Positions 52,183-61,459 of a stretch of 64,000 bases of DNA are shown one piece after another. The notes beneath the pieces are model-generated. The model was not told where the DNA came from, ran no database searches, and saw only the letters and a program-made list of their open reading frames with translations. Both the position numbers and the translations under genes were made by a program. The stretch's first letter is position 1. Each line of letters begins with the position of its first letter. Source of the DNA: Lacibacter sp. H375 (GTDB taxonomy: Bacteria; Bacteroidota; Bacteroidia; Chitinophagales; Chitinophagaceae); NCBI RefSeq assembly GCF_037892425.1, contig NZ_JBBKTT010000001.1, positions 372,001-436,000 on the forward strand. Direction: 5' to 3'.

Positions 52183-53262
52183 ATGAATATTAACCGCCAT
52201 AATTACGAAGAGTTTTTCCTCCTGTATGTCGACAATGAGTTGACAGCCGGGCAGCGGAAAATTGTGGAAGCATTTGTGGCGACCAATCCGGATCTGCAGG
52301 AAGAATTTGATTTGATCCGGCAGTCTGTTTTTACAGATGATGTAAAACTGGATACTTCATTCATCAACTCTTTATTGAAACCGGTTGATGAAGAAAGCAA
52401 CATCAATGAAGAGCAATTGTTACTTTATGTTGATGATGAATTAAGAGCTGATGAAAAAGCACAAGTTGAAAAAGAACTTGTAGCTAACACAACACTTCAA
52501 AAAGAATTACAATGGCTTCGTCGAAGCCAGTTAACAGCTGACACTTCTATTGTATTCCCCGATAAATCTTTACTGTACAAACAAGCTGAACCTGCACGTG
52601 TGTTCTCGCTGAGCATAACAGCCAGGAGATGGAGCGCTGCAGCTGCAGTTGTTGTGTTGCTGGGTAGTGCTATGTGGCTGATGTTGGATAAAACGAAAAC
52701 AACAGATAAACAAGAATCTATTGCTGTAGTTGATCAACAACAACCAGTAAAGAAAAATACAGAAGAAACAAGCAGGCCTTCTTCAGTAAAAGATTTAGTG
52801 AAAGAGACATTGGATGAACAAACCAGCGAGTTTAATCAGTCTACAGCATCTACTGAATCTACAGAAAAAACAAAAACATCTACAACTGGTAATGTTTCTG
52901 CTCCTGCAGTTAACACAACTGAACAAACAGAAACAACAATTACTACGCCTGTTGTTGAACAACCAATAGATATTGTGAAGACTGATGTGCCAGAAAAAAT
53001 ATTTGAAGAAAAAAATGACGCTCCCAGTAACATTCCACAAACTTCAACCGTACAACCTATAGCAAACAACATCAGCTATGCTGCTTACAACAATGATGTT
53101 GCCGACAATGACGAGGATGCACTCCTTAACGAAGAAAGGCAACGCAGAAGTGGAATAGCAGGGTTGATAAAAAAAGCAAAACGGACGCTTGAACGTAAAA
53201 CCGGTATTCAATCAAGTTCTTCCGAAGTACGCTTTGCAGTGTTTGCAGTAAACACCCAATAA
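52183..53262 (+). CDS. Anti-sigma-like membrane protein with duplicated N-terminal domain
   Basis: A 359-residue single-span protein. The cytosolic part has two tandem copies of a helical module: residues 10-53 (LLYVDNELTAGQRKIVEAFV) and 77-120 (LLYVDDELRADEKAQVEKEL), aligned at LYVD[ND]EL, then a membrane helix (150-167). A Thr/Glu/Gln-rich periplasmic segment and a basic C-terminus follow. It lies 50 nt after the ECF sigma gene and may sequester it. The CHCC zinc motif of ZAS anti-sigma domains is absent. Confidence 0.78.
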   Translation: MNINRHNYEEFFLLYVDNELTAGQRKIVEAFVATNPDLQEEFDLIRQSVFTDDVKLDTSFINSLLKPVDEESNINEEQLLLYVDDELRADEKAQVEKELVANTTLQKELQWLRRSQLTADTSIVFPDKSLLYKQAEPARVFSLSITARRWSAAAAVVVLLGSAMWLMLDKTKTTDKQESIAVVDQQQPVKKNTEETSRPSSVKDLVKETLDEQTSEFNQSTASTESTEKTKTSTTGNVSAPAVNTTEQTETTITTPVVEQPIDIVKTDVPEKIFEEKNDAPSNIPQTSTVQPIANNISYAAYNNDVADNDEDALLNEERQRRSGIAGLIKKAKRTLERKTGIQSSSSEVRFAVFAVNTQ

Positions 53263-53286
53263 CAAAAACTTTAAACGGAAATTTTT

Positions 53287-54147
53287 ATGAAGCAGTTTTT
53301 ATTCTCATTGCTAGGTCTAGTACTATGCCTCGGACTCAACGCACAATCTGACACCACAAAACCACAAAGTGCCGATACCATTAAAGTCGGTAACATGATC
53401 ATCATCAAAAAACATGATGGTAAAGAAAAGAAAACAGAAAAAGATGAAAAAGACGGTGACGACGATGATGATGGCGTATCGGTTGAAATCAAAAAACGTA
53501 AAGACTACAAAAAATCAAACGTAAGCACCAACTGGCTTATTCTTGATCTTGGTTTCTCAAATGTAAATGATCAAACAAATTATGCATCCCCTGAAGCACA
53601 GGCTTTTTTTCCAGCAGGAACAAAAGATCAAATGGGTTTGCGTAACGGTCGATCCATTAATGTAAATGTCTGGTTCTTCATGCAACGTGTTAACATTATC
53701 AAACACGTAGTAAATCTGAAATACGGTTTAGGTGTGGAAATGAACAATTACAGCTTTGAAAAAAGTATTCGGTACAATACTGAACCAGTTACAAATATTA
53801 CCGTTGATAACTTCAAATACAAGAAAAACAAACTGGCAGCCGATTATTTAACAGTGCCAGTTATGCTCGACTTCAATTTTGCTCCAAAGCGCAAAAAAGG
53901 TTATGGCTTCAGCGCAGGTGTTAGCGCAGGTTACATGTATGCAGCCCGCCAAAAAATGAAGAGTGAACAAAATGGCAAAGAAAAAGTAAGAAGCGATTTC
54001 AACCTTGAACCATGGAAGCTTTCTGCAATTGGCGAATTGAACCTTGGTGCGGTTCGCTTGTACGGTAGCTATGCACTTAACAACTTACATAAAAACGGAC
54101 TGGAACAAACACCTTACAACTTTGGTATAAGATTTAGCAGCTGGTAA
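53287..54147 (+). CDS. Outer-membrane beta-barrel protein
   Basis: A 286-residue protein with signal peptide (LFSLLGLVLCLGLNAQ). An acidic low-complexity segment (KDEKDGDDDDDGVSVEIKK) is followed by strands typical of OmpW/PorT-like barrels, ending with a terminal aromatic YNFGIRFSSW. It is encoded 24 nt downstream of the anti-sigma-like gene and ends with a terminator, so the three genes form an operon. Confidence 0.85.
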   Translation: MKQFLFSLLGLVLCLGLNAQSDTTKPQSADTIKVGNMIIIKKHDGKEKKTEKDEKDGDDDDDGVSVEIKKRKDYKKSNVSTNWLILDLGFSNVNDQTNYASPEAQAFFPAGTKDQMGLRNGRSINVNVWFFMQRVNIIKHVVNLKYGLGVEMNNYSFEKSIRYNTEPVTNITVDNFKYKKNKLAADYLTVPVMLDFNFAPKRKKGYGFSAGVSAGYMYAARQKMKSEQNGKEKVRSDFNLEPWKLSAIGELNLGAVRLYGSYALNNLHKNGLEQTPYNFGIRFSSW

Positions 54148-54174
54148 TACAGCTCACGCTGTATTCTCTGGCTT

Positions 54175-54207
54175 AACCGCTCTTCAATTTTGAGGAGCGG
54201 TTTTTTT
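54175..54207 (+). terminator. Terminator of the ECF sigma operon
   Basis: 13-bp stem AACCGCTCTTCAA (54175-54187) with TTGAGGAGCGGTT (54190-54202), one G-U pair, followed by T5. Confidence 0.9.
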
Positions 54208-54290
54208 ATTCCTCCGTGAAGAGCCTGTCCGGATTTTTTCGGCAGGTTGGGTGGGTTTTTTCTTTACATTGCCGAACTAAAAAAAGAATC

Positions 54291-54698
54291 ATGAGTTATA
54301 AAGTGATCGATATTGAAGGCATCGGGCCAAACTATGCAGCACGTTTGGAAACTATGGCCATTTTTACAACAGACGATCTGTTGATACAAGGCGGAACAAA
54401 AAAAGGAAGGGTAGCTATTCATGAAGTAACCCAGATTCCGGAAAACCTGGTCCTTACCTGGGTGAACCATGCCGATCTGCATCGTATAAATGGCGTTGCC
54501 GGACAAACAGCAGAATTGCTCGAAGCTGCAGGTGTTGATACCGTTAAAGAACTTGCAACACGTAATGCCGAAAACCTGCACACTAAACTCCTTGAAACAA
54601 ATGAAAAGTTTGGTTTGACCGGCAAAGTTCCTTCAGCAGAAAAACTGGCAGCCATGATTTCCGAAGCAAAAACACTGGATCAAAAAGTTTTTCACTAA
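54291..54698 (+). CDS. DUF4332 domain protein
   Basis: A 135-residue protein made of two helix-hairpin-helix modules (IEGIGPNYAARLETMAIFTT and HRINGVAGQTAELLEAAGVD). This is the DUF4332 fold, which is related to DNA-binding HhH domains. Function is unknown. The start at 54291 gives MSYKVIDIEG; the longer frame to 54216 adds 25 unlikely residues overlapping the terminator region. Confidence 0.85.
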   Translation: MSYKVIDIEGIGPNYAARLETMAIFTTDDLLIQGGTKKGRVAIHEVTQIPENLVLTWVNHADLHRINGVAGQTAELLEAAGVDTVKELATRNAENLHTKLLETNEKFGLTGKVPSAEKLAAMISEAKTLDQKVFH

Positions 54699-54720
54699 GC
54701 ATTCTTACGAATAAGAAATT

Positions 54721-54748
54721 AAAGCCGCCGTCTTTACAAGGCGGCTTT
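54721..54748 (+). terminator. Terminator after the DUF4332 gene
   Basis: 9-bp stem AAAGCCGCC (54721-54729) with GGCGGCTTT (54740-54748); the T-run is short. Confidence 0.7.
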
Positions 54749-54870
54749 ATTGTTTGTATCAAACAAGGTTATCCATCAGTTCTCCATAAAGGGATTGTTA
54801 ATTAAATTCACACTCATACTATAGCATAATTATTGCCCGTTAATTCTGTACTGTTGAAAACAACGTGTAA

Positions 54871-55428
54871 ATGAAGAACCGATCAACCCCACTTATTTTT
54901 TGTTGTGTGCTGATGCTGCTGTTATCCGGGTTTAGTTTTTTCAGCCGGAGTAAAACAGCACTTCAAAAACCAGCTGTAAGAAAATCAGCTTTTTACAAAG
55001 TAGTTATCGATAAAAGCAACTACGAGCTGAAAGTGTATGATGAAGAAGGATGGTTGTTTACCTACCCGGTTGTGTTTGGTTCAAGTGAACTGACCGATAA
55101 GATGATGGAAGGCGACCGCCGCACACCCGAAGGCACTTACCACATCATTGCTAAAAAACTCCACGCTGAATGGGGCCATTTCTTATTACTTGATTATCCC
55201 ACGCAAAGTGATATTGAAAAATTCAATGCCCGGAAATCGAGAGGGATGATTCCCTATAATGCGAGACCTGGCGGCGGCATTGGTATCCATGCCACACGCC
55301 GTAACGAAGACCGCTTTGTAGATTACTATTACAACTGGACGCTGGGTTGCATTTCCACAAAGCGTGAATATGCCAAAGAATTATATACGCTGCTTCCTGT
55401 TGGCACAGAAGTAACCATACTTAGATAA
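54871..55428 (+). CDS. L,D-transpeptidase family (YkuD) protein
   Basis: A 185-residue periplasmic protein with N-terminal signal anchor (PLIFCCVLMLLLSGFSFF). The YkuD domain has YKVVIDKSNYELKVYDEEG, GIGIHAT with the conserved His and WTLGCIST with the catalytic Cys. The usual SHGC box is TLGC here, as in YafK-related members. It would cross-link peptidoglycan or attach proteins to it. Confidence 0.85.
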   Translation: MKNRSTPLIFCCVLMLLLSGFSFFSRSKTALQKPAVRKSAFYKVVIDKSNYELKVYDEEGWLFTYPVVFGSSELTDKMMEGDRRTPEGTYHIIAKKLHAEWGHFLLLDYPTQSDIEKFNARKSRGMIPYNARPGGGIGIHATRRNEDRFVDYYYNWTLGCISTKREYAKELYTLLPVGTEVTILR

Positions 55429-55497
55429 TAAAATACCGTCTCAAGGGTATGAAAAGAACAAACAGGAATTGCTTTTTTTGGTTTCAAACTCCACAAC

Positions 55498-57162
55498 ATG
55501 AAACCGATTTATGTTCTGCTGCTTCTTTTTGCAGGCAGCAGTCTTGCAACACAAGCCCAAAAACTTTCCCAAGAAGGAACACACGAAATTTCAAAAAAAG
55601 CAAACAAAGGCTACCTGTATGAGCCAACGGTAGATGAAGCAAAGAATGAGGTTGTAATGACCTATGTTACTAAAGCATCAGGCCGTAAAGCAAAGTTTGA
55701 AACTTACAAATTTGACCTTGAATTTAATTTCAAGGGAATGGAAGAAAGTGAAGTTCCATTAGAAAAAATTAAAGGCTTTAAAGCCGATAAAGGTGAAGAA
55801 TATTCTGTTGAAGCCGTTACTGTGGAGCCGAATCTTTTAGGCACACTAATTCTTAAAAGTAAAACCTACAAACGCAAATGGAACTGGTTTTGGGGTGGCT
55901 ATGATACTAAAGTGAGTTTCGGCGAAAAAATAAAACCAAAAAGCGACGATGGAGGCAAGTTTCAATACATCGCTCATTCTGAACAACAGGAAAGCGGCAA
56001 CATTCTGATCTTTGCCGGCGATAAAGGAACAGGGCTTGGCAATGCGTTAAAGATGACCACCGAAATTCATATTCTACGTTTTGATCATGACTTGAATAAG
56101 ATAAGCGACAATCTGTTGAAGTTTGACTATCCGCAAACTGTGGTTGCAGTTAACACAGACGACCAAGATGATGATAATGATACAGACAATGATGTATTGC
56201 TTCTTTTTGCACCGATGGGTGGGAAGGCTTATAAAAAATCTGCCGACCCGGTTGCCACCAACTACACATTTGTTCGAGTGGGAAAAGATGGCACTGTAAA
56301 AGAACGTGTAAGTGTTGCATCAAAAGCAGGCATTTTCAATGGCAATATGTTTGTGACAATTGGAGATGATGTACTGATCATGGGAGCTACCGGAGAAAAG
56401 ACAGATGATTATTTCGATGAAAAATTTGCTGCACCCGTAAACATGCGTGATGATGAAGTAGAAAAATTTAAAGCAAAAGGTTTCCAGGTTGTAAAGATCT
56501 CAAAAGGCAAAACAGAATTTGTGAGTAACAATACGTTGGAAGATTTCGATAAAAAATCACAATCGCCCCCGTCACAAAAAAAGAACCCTGAGTATACCGG
56601 CCGAAAATTCAAAGTTGCAGATATAAAACTTTTAAGTAACGGTGACATTTTATTGGCTGGACAGAAATATACCAAAGCAAAAGGCGGAGGACATGTGATG
56701 AAGTTTGGTAATCTTGGTTCTCTTGGCGGCGGCAGTGGCGGTGGTGCTGAATATGAAGATATTATCATGATGCATTTTGGAGGCAACGGTGTGTTAAAAG
56801 CTTCTTACGGAGTACGTAGAGAAGAAAATGACAAAGACGCAAAATCGTCGCCCAATAACCAACTGATCATGGAAAGCAAAGATGGAAAATCTGTTTACTG
56901 GACCATTATGGAAATGAAAGGCTGGAGACAGGAAAAAGAATTGGGTGAAAGCAAATATAAATTCCTGATGTATCCCAATGTTACCAAAATCGATGTTGCT
57001 AATGCAAAAATTGGTGACTTCGTGCAGATGGGCCAAGGCAAATCAGATTATTACGTCAACAACAAATACCCATCGCTCCCAATTGGTAAGGGGCAAATTG
57101 TTTTCTTAGGTGAAAATAAAAGTGGAAAAACATTATGGTTTGCAAAGATGCCGCTGGAATAA
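55498..57162 (+). CDS. Large secreted protein of unknown function
   Basis: A 554-residue protein with signal peptide (MKPIYVLLLLFAGSSLATQAQ). The mature chain is rich in beta strands with charged loops, an Asp-rich stretch (DDQDDDNDTDNDV) and a Gly-rich stretch (GSLGGGSGGGAEYED). No family is recognised; a beta-propeller is possible. No C-terminal T9SS signal or membrane segment is seen. Confidence 0.8.
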   Translation: MKPIYVLLLLFAGSSLATQAQKLSQEGTHEISKKANKGYLYEPTVDEAKNEVVMTYVTKASGRKAKFETYKFDLEFNFKGMEESEVPLEKIKGFKADKGEEYSVEAVTVEPNLLGTLILKSKTYKRKWNWFWGGYDTKVSFGEKIKPKSDDGGKFQYIAHSEQQESGNILIFAGDKGTGLGNALKMTTEIHILRFDHDLNKISDNLLKFDYPQTVVAVNTDDQDDDNDTDNDVLLLFAPMGGKAYKKSADPVATNYTFVRVGKDGTVKERVSVASKAGIFNGNMFVTIGDDVLIMGATGEKTDDYFDEKFAAPVNMRDDEVEKFKAKGFQVVKISKGKTEFVSNNTLEDFDKKSQSPPSQKKNPEYTGRKFKVADIKLLSNGDILLAGQKYTKAKGGGHVMKFGNLGSLGGGSGGGAEYEDIIMMHFGGNGVLKASYGVRREENDKDAKSSPNNQLIMESKDGKSVYWTIMEMKGWRQEKELGESKYKFLMYPNVTKIDVANAKIGDFVQMGQGKSDYYVNNKYPSLPIGKGQIVFLGENKSGKTLWFAKMPLE

Positions 57163-57224
57163 AATTCTTCAGCGACTTTAAAAAACTTACACGGATCGAT
57201 ACCCAAAATCCTCTTGTAAGAAAG

Positions 57225-57252
57225 AGCCCCGACGTAGGTTTCGGGGCTTCTC
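57225..57252. terminator. Bidirectional terminator between the secreted-protein gene and acs
   Basis: 8-bp stem AGCCCCGA (57225-57232) with TCGGGGCT (57241-57248), 8-nt loop, T-rich flank. It lies between convergent genes. Confidence 0.8.
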
Positions 57253-57255
57253 TTT

Positions 57256-59199
57256 TTATAACTTTCCGTTTTTTATTTCATCTACAACTGTTGGATCAAG
57301 CAATGCCGATGTGTCACCAAGATTTGAAATTTCGCCTTCGGCAATTTTCCGAAGAATGCGCCGCATGATCTTACCACTTCTTGTTTTTGGTAAGCCGCTT
57401 ACAAACTGGATCTTATCAGGCTTTGCAATGGGGCCGATAACACGTGTTACCGTTTGCAAAATATCCTTTCGTGTAAGTTCTTCATCATTGTTATGCATAT
57501 GCCCATAGATCACGTACGCATAAATGCCTTGCCCTTTTACATCATGCGGATAGCCAACCACTGCACTTTCCACAACACCTGCATGCATGTTGATCGCATT
57601 CTCTACCTCCGCAGTACCAATACGATGACCACTTACATTCAACACATCATCTACCCTTCCTGTAATTCGATAGAATCCATTTTCATCTTTTAATGCGCCA
57701 TCACCGGTGAAGTATAAATTTTCATACGTTGCAAAATAGTTCTGCCGGCAACGTTCATGATCACCGAAGGTTGTGCGGAGAATTGCAGGCCAAGGTGCTT
57801 TAATGCACAGGTTTCCTTTTAAATGACCATACTCATCTTTCTCAGTAACTTCTTTTCCATTTTCATCAACCAAAATTGGTTGCACACCCGGCATCGGTAA
57901 AGTTGCCCAACTTGGTTTTGCCGGTGTAACACCAGCCATGTTTGAAATTAAACAACCACCAGTTTCTGTTTGCCACCAAGTATCAACAATAGGACATTTA
58001 CCCTTGCCTACATGTTCATCATACCAATGCCATGCTTCTTCATTGATGGGTTCACCAACAGTGCCCAATATTTTTAACGAGGAAAGATCCTTTCCTTTCA
58101 ATGGATCTAACCCAAAACCCATTAAACTGCGGATGGCTGTTGGTGCGGTGTAAAGAATATTTACTTTATGCTTATCAACAATGTCCCAAAAACGACCTGC
58201 ATCGGGCCATGTAGGAATACCTTCAAACATCATTGAAGTAGCACCAGCACTTAACGGACCGTATAAAATGTAACTGTGTCCTGTGATCCAACCAATATCA
58301 GCAGTGCAAAAATGCACATCACCTTTATTGTATTGAAATGTATTCACGAATGTGTAGTTCGTCCACACCATATAACCTGCACTGCTATGCACCACACCTT
58401 TTGGTTTACCTGTTGAACCACTAGTATATAAAATGAACAAAGGATCTTCGGCATCCATTTCCTGTGCAGGAAAACTTACCTCACCATTTTTTTCCACCTG
58501 GTGTTCAGCAAATTCCATTTCATCTTCCCACCACACATCTCTTCCTTTTAACATGGAAACAGGAGTGCGTGTGCGTGTATAAACAATTACTTTTTTAATT
58601 GTGCGGTTGCCGATCAATGCATCATCGATCACACTCTTCAATGGAATATCTTTATTGCCACGGTAAGCACCATCGCAGGTAACAATAAATTCTGCTTGTG
58701 CATCATACAAACGGTCAGCAATACTTTGTGCAGAGAAACCACCAAAGATCACACTATGTATAGCACCAATGCGGGCACAACCTAACACGGCATAAGCCAA
58801 CTCAGGAACCATGCCCATGTAAATACAAACACGATCACCTTTTTTAACGCCATTGTTAATGAGCACCTGTGCAAACTGACAAACACGTTTATGCAAACGG
58901 TTATATGTTACTACACGAACTCTTTCTTCAGGATTGTTTGGCTCCCATATAATGGCGGGTTTATCACCCATTGTTTCTAAATGGCGATCAATACAATTTT
59001 CAGTGATGTTGAGCTTAGCACCTTTGAACCATTCTACTTTTGGTTCTTTAAAATTCCATTCAAGAACCTTATCCCATTTTTTTCGAAAATGAAAATGTTC
59101 AGCAATTGAACCCCAGAACTCTTCGGGTTGTTCAACACTTTTTTGATAAGCTTCTTTATACTCGTCGTAAGATTTGATCTGGTAAGGATATGACATCAT
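57256..59199 (-). CDS. acs: Acetyl-CoA synthetase
   Basis: Activates acetate to acetyl-CoA through acetyl-AMP. It has the N-terminal ACS region, the P-loop YTSGSTGKPKGVVHS, the WWQTETGGCLISN motif, GRVDDVLNVSGHRIGTAEVE and the C-terminal catalytic Lys in PKTRSGKIMRR, the site of regulatory acetylation. Length 647 residues. Either of the two first Met codons may start translation. It is a single - strand gene. Confidence 0.97.
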   Translation of the reverse strand: MMSYPYQIKSYDEYKEAYQKSVEQPEEFWGSIAEHFHFRKKWDKVLEWNFKEPKVEWFKGAKLNITENCIDRHLETMGDKPAIIWEPNNPEERVRVVTYNRLHKRVCQFAQVLINNGVKKGDRVCIYMGMVPELAYAVLGCARIGAIHSVIFGGFSAQSIADRLYDAQAEFIVTCDGAYRGNKDIPLKSVIDDALIGNRTIKKVIVYTRTRTPVSMLKGRDVWWEDEMEFAEHQVEKNGEVSFPAQEMDAEDPLFILYTSGSTGKPKGVVHSSAGYMVWTNYTFVNTFQYNKGDVHFCTADIGWITGHSYILYGPLSAGATSMMFEGIPTWPDAGRFWDIVDKHKVNILYTAPTAIRSLMGFGLDPLKGKDLSSLKILGTVGEPINEEAWHWYDEHVGKGKCPIVDTWWQTETGGCLISNMAGVTPAKPSWATLPMPGVQPILVDENGKEVTEKDEYGHLKGNLCIKAPWPAILRTTFGDHERCRQNYFATYENLYFTGDGALKDENGFYRITGRVDDVLNVSGHRIGTAEVENAINMHAGVVESAVVGYPHDVKGQGIYAYVIYGHMHNNDEELTRKDILQTVTRVIGPIAKPDKIQFVSGLPKTRSGKIMRRILRKIAEGEISNLGDTSALLDPTVVDEIKNGKL

Positions 59200-59278
59200 T
59201 CGTTCTTTGGGCGGTAAATATAAAAATATTGCAGCCTTATGCAGCGAATTTTATTCGGCATCAGTCTTTTTATTGAAA

Positions 59279-59368
59279 GAACACAGACAATACCCTATTG
59301 ATCTGTTTGATGTCTGTTCATATGGTTGGTTTTTTATGAAAGCCTTTGTTGTTTAGCAAGGGCTTTTT
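59279..59368 (+). ncRNA. Tandem terminator-like hairpins upstream of the sorted surface protein
   Basis: Hairpin 1: GAACACAGACA (59279-59289) with TGTCTGTTC (59311-59319), then TTTTTT at 59330-59335. Hairpin 2: AAAGCCTTTG (59339-59348) with CAAGGGCTTT (59357-59366) and a T-rich tail. They precede the surface-protein ATG at 59414 and no + strand gene lies just upstream, so this is a leader attenuator or a small RNA terminator. Confidence 0.35.
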
Positions 59369-59413
59369 GTTTGTTGTAAATGAATGTTTACATTTAAGCT
59401 TCTTAAGCAACCG

Positions 59414-61318
59414 ATGTACAACCTGAAGCCATTTTGTATTTTAATAGCGATTGTTAGTCTATGCCTGTCGATGGTTCAATCGTATGCGCAATGCTCAAGC
59501 AACGTATTATTTTATGAAAATTTTGGCGGCGGAGTCGGATCTCCCCTAACTGGCGCAAGACTTCCCGCCGGTGTTACAACTTATGCATTTGATTCGCTTG
59601 GTGCTATTGATGATGGACAATATGGAATACGTAAAACAACAGCTGACATTGCAAGCGGTCAACGGCAATTTGGTGTATGGCATATTGGTAGTGATCGTTC
59701 CGGCGGCAATATGATGATCGTGAATGCTGATTACACCGCAGGAAAGTTTTACGAAACAAGTGTCAGCAATCTCTGCTCTGGCTCGCAATTGTATTTTTCT
59801 GCGTGGTTGGCAAATCTCATTCCTTCCGGAAGCACCAATCCTCTAGACCCGATATTACGTTTTGAAATTGCAAGTGCTTCTACCGGTACTGTATTATCAA
59901 GTTTTGTAACTGCAGCTATCCCACGTTTTAGTTCACTTACATGGACACAATATGGATTTAATTTTTCTTTGCCTGCTGGTGAAACTTCAGTTATACTTCG
60001 CATTTTTAATAACCAGGTTGGTGGTTTAGGGAATGATCTTGCTCTTGATGATATTGAATTCACATTATGCGGCGCAACAATTGCACCCGTTGTGAGCGGA
60101 ACCCAGTTAAATACAAATGATGCTTGTGTTGGAAGCACAATCAACATCAGTGGAAATGTATCAGGCATATTCTATACAAATCCTGCATACCAATGGCAAT
60201 TTAACAATGGTAGTGGCTGGGTGAATGTTCCTGCCGCCAACACTCCTAACTTAACCATCAATAATATTCAGAAAGCAGATAGCGGTAATTACCGTTTGCT
60301 GGTTGCAGAAGCGGCAAACATCAATTCAAATAATTGTCGTTCTGTTTCAGCACCAATTCCTGTGCATGTATTTGCACCTGTTGCACCAATGCTGCAAAGC
60401 AATGCTCCCGTTTGTGAAGGCAAAGATCTTTTACTGATCGTTCCTGTTAATGCCATTGCTTATATATGGACCATAAACGGCATGAACTTAAATATGAGCA
60501 GCGATACCTTGCGTAGAAGAAATGTAACGGCAGCCAACAATGGAATGTACCATGTGCGGCTGATCACAAAAGGTGGCTGTTCAAGCATGGATTCAATTGC
60601 TGTTACTATTCAATCGAATCCATTGCAACGTCTTCTCCCATTTGATACACTACTGTGCGATGCTCAAACATTAGACGTGGATGCAGAACAACCAACTGCC
60701 GCAACCTATTTGTGGAATGATGGAACAACATCGGCACAACGAACACTTTCAGCAGAAGGCACTTATTCATTACTTACAAGTGATGGTGTTTGCGACCGTA
60801 CAGATAGTTTTGCCATCACCAGAAATTATACTCCTTCTGTTCAGCTTATCAGCGATACTACGCTTTGCGTAAATGAGCCCTTACTGTTGAATGCAACGCA
60901 TCCCTTAGCTGAATTTTACTTGTGGAGTACAAATGAAACAGACAGCAGTATTGTTGTTACATTTCCCGGTACATATTCTGTTACAGTTGGTAATGGTTGC
61001 GGCATTGCTGTTGATGATGTTACAATTGATTACAAAGATTGTGCAGACATGATCTTTGTACCAAATGCATTTACGCCAAACGATGACAGGTTAAATGATG
61101 TTTTGTACGCAAAGGCTTATTTCGTTATTGAAGCATTTGATTTTAAAATTTATAATCGGTGGGGGCAACAGATATTTTCAACCAACTCATTGTTTACAGG
61201 TTGGGATGGTCGAATGAAGGGCAGTAAAGCTCCACCCGGTCTTTACACCTGGACGGTGAGTTACAAACGCAACGGTAAGCTGTATACACAAAAAGGAACG
61301 GTTCTTCTTATTCCCTGA
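59414..61318 (+). CDS. Surface protein with gliding-motility-type C-terminal sorting domain (T9SS type B)
   Basis: A 634-residue secreted protein: signal peptide ending at SYAQC, an N-terminal lectin-like region with GDLALDDIEFTLC, a middle with two Ig-like repeats (including GNYRLLVAEA, NNGMYHVRLITKGGC), and a C-terminal type B sorting domain (about 555-634) with PNAFTPNDDRLNDVL, FKIYNRWGQQIF, WDGR and PPGLYTW. It should leave by the type IX system and attach to or pass the outer membrane. The ATG at 59414 fits the signal peptide. Confidence 0.88.
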   Translation: MYNLKPFCILIAIVSLCLSMVQSYAQCSSNVLFYENFGGGVGSPLTGARLPAGVTTYAFDSLGAIDDGQYGIRKTTADIASGQRQFGVWHIGSDRSGGNMMIVNADYTAGKFYETSVSNLCSGSQLYFSAWLANLIPSGSTNPLDPILRFEIASASTGTVLSSFVTAAIPRFSSLTWTQYGFNFSLPAGETSVILRIFNNQVGGLGNDLALDDIEFTLCGATIAPVVSGTQLNTNDACVGSTINISGNVSGIFYTNPAYQWQFNNGSGWVNVPAANTPNLTINNIQKADSGNYRLLVAEAANINSNNCRSVSAPIPVHVFAPVAPMLQSNAPVCEGKDLLLIVPVNAIAYIWTINGMNLNMSSDTLRRRNVTAANNGMYHVRLITKGGCSSMDSIAVTIQSNPLQRLLPFDTLLCDAQTLDVDAEQPTAATYLWNDGTTSAQRTLSAEGTYSLLTSDGVCDRTDSFAITRNYTPSVQLISDTTLCVNEPLLLNATHPLAEFYLWSTNETDSSIVVTFPGTYSVTVGNGCGIAVDDVTIDYKDCADMIFVPNAFTPNDDRLNDVLYAKAYFVIEAFDFKIYNRWGQQIFSTNSLFTGWDGRMKGSKAPPGLYTWTVSYKRNGKLYTQKGTVLLIP

Positions 61319-61436
61319 TGATGTCCTGCATTTTATGCGTTAGTTTTTCATTTTATTTTGGCCACATAGTATATCCACAAAAATTATTATCGCTGTTTGT
61401 TTAAGTTAGCTCAATAATTTTTATGGATATTTCATC

Positions 61437-61444
61437 TATTTTTG
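61437..61444 (+). promoter_or_regulatory. -7 element TATTTTTG of gldA
   Basis: TAnnTTTG match 15 nt before the ATG at 61460; no -33 TTG was seen at normal spacing. Confidence 0.45.
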
Positions 61445-61459
61445 AAGCAAACACAGCAC

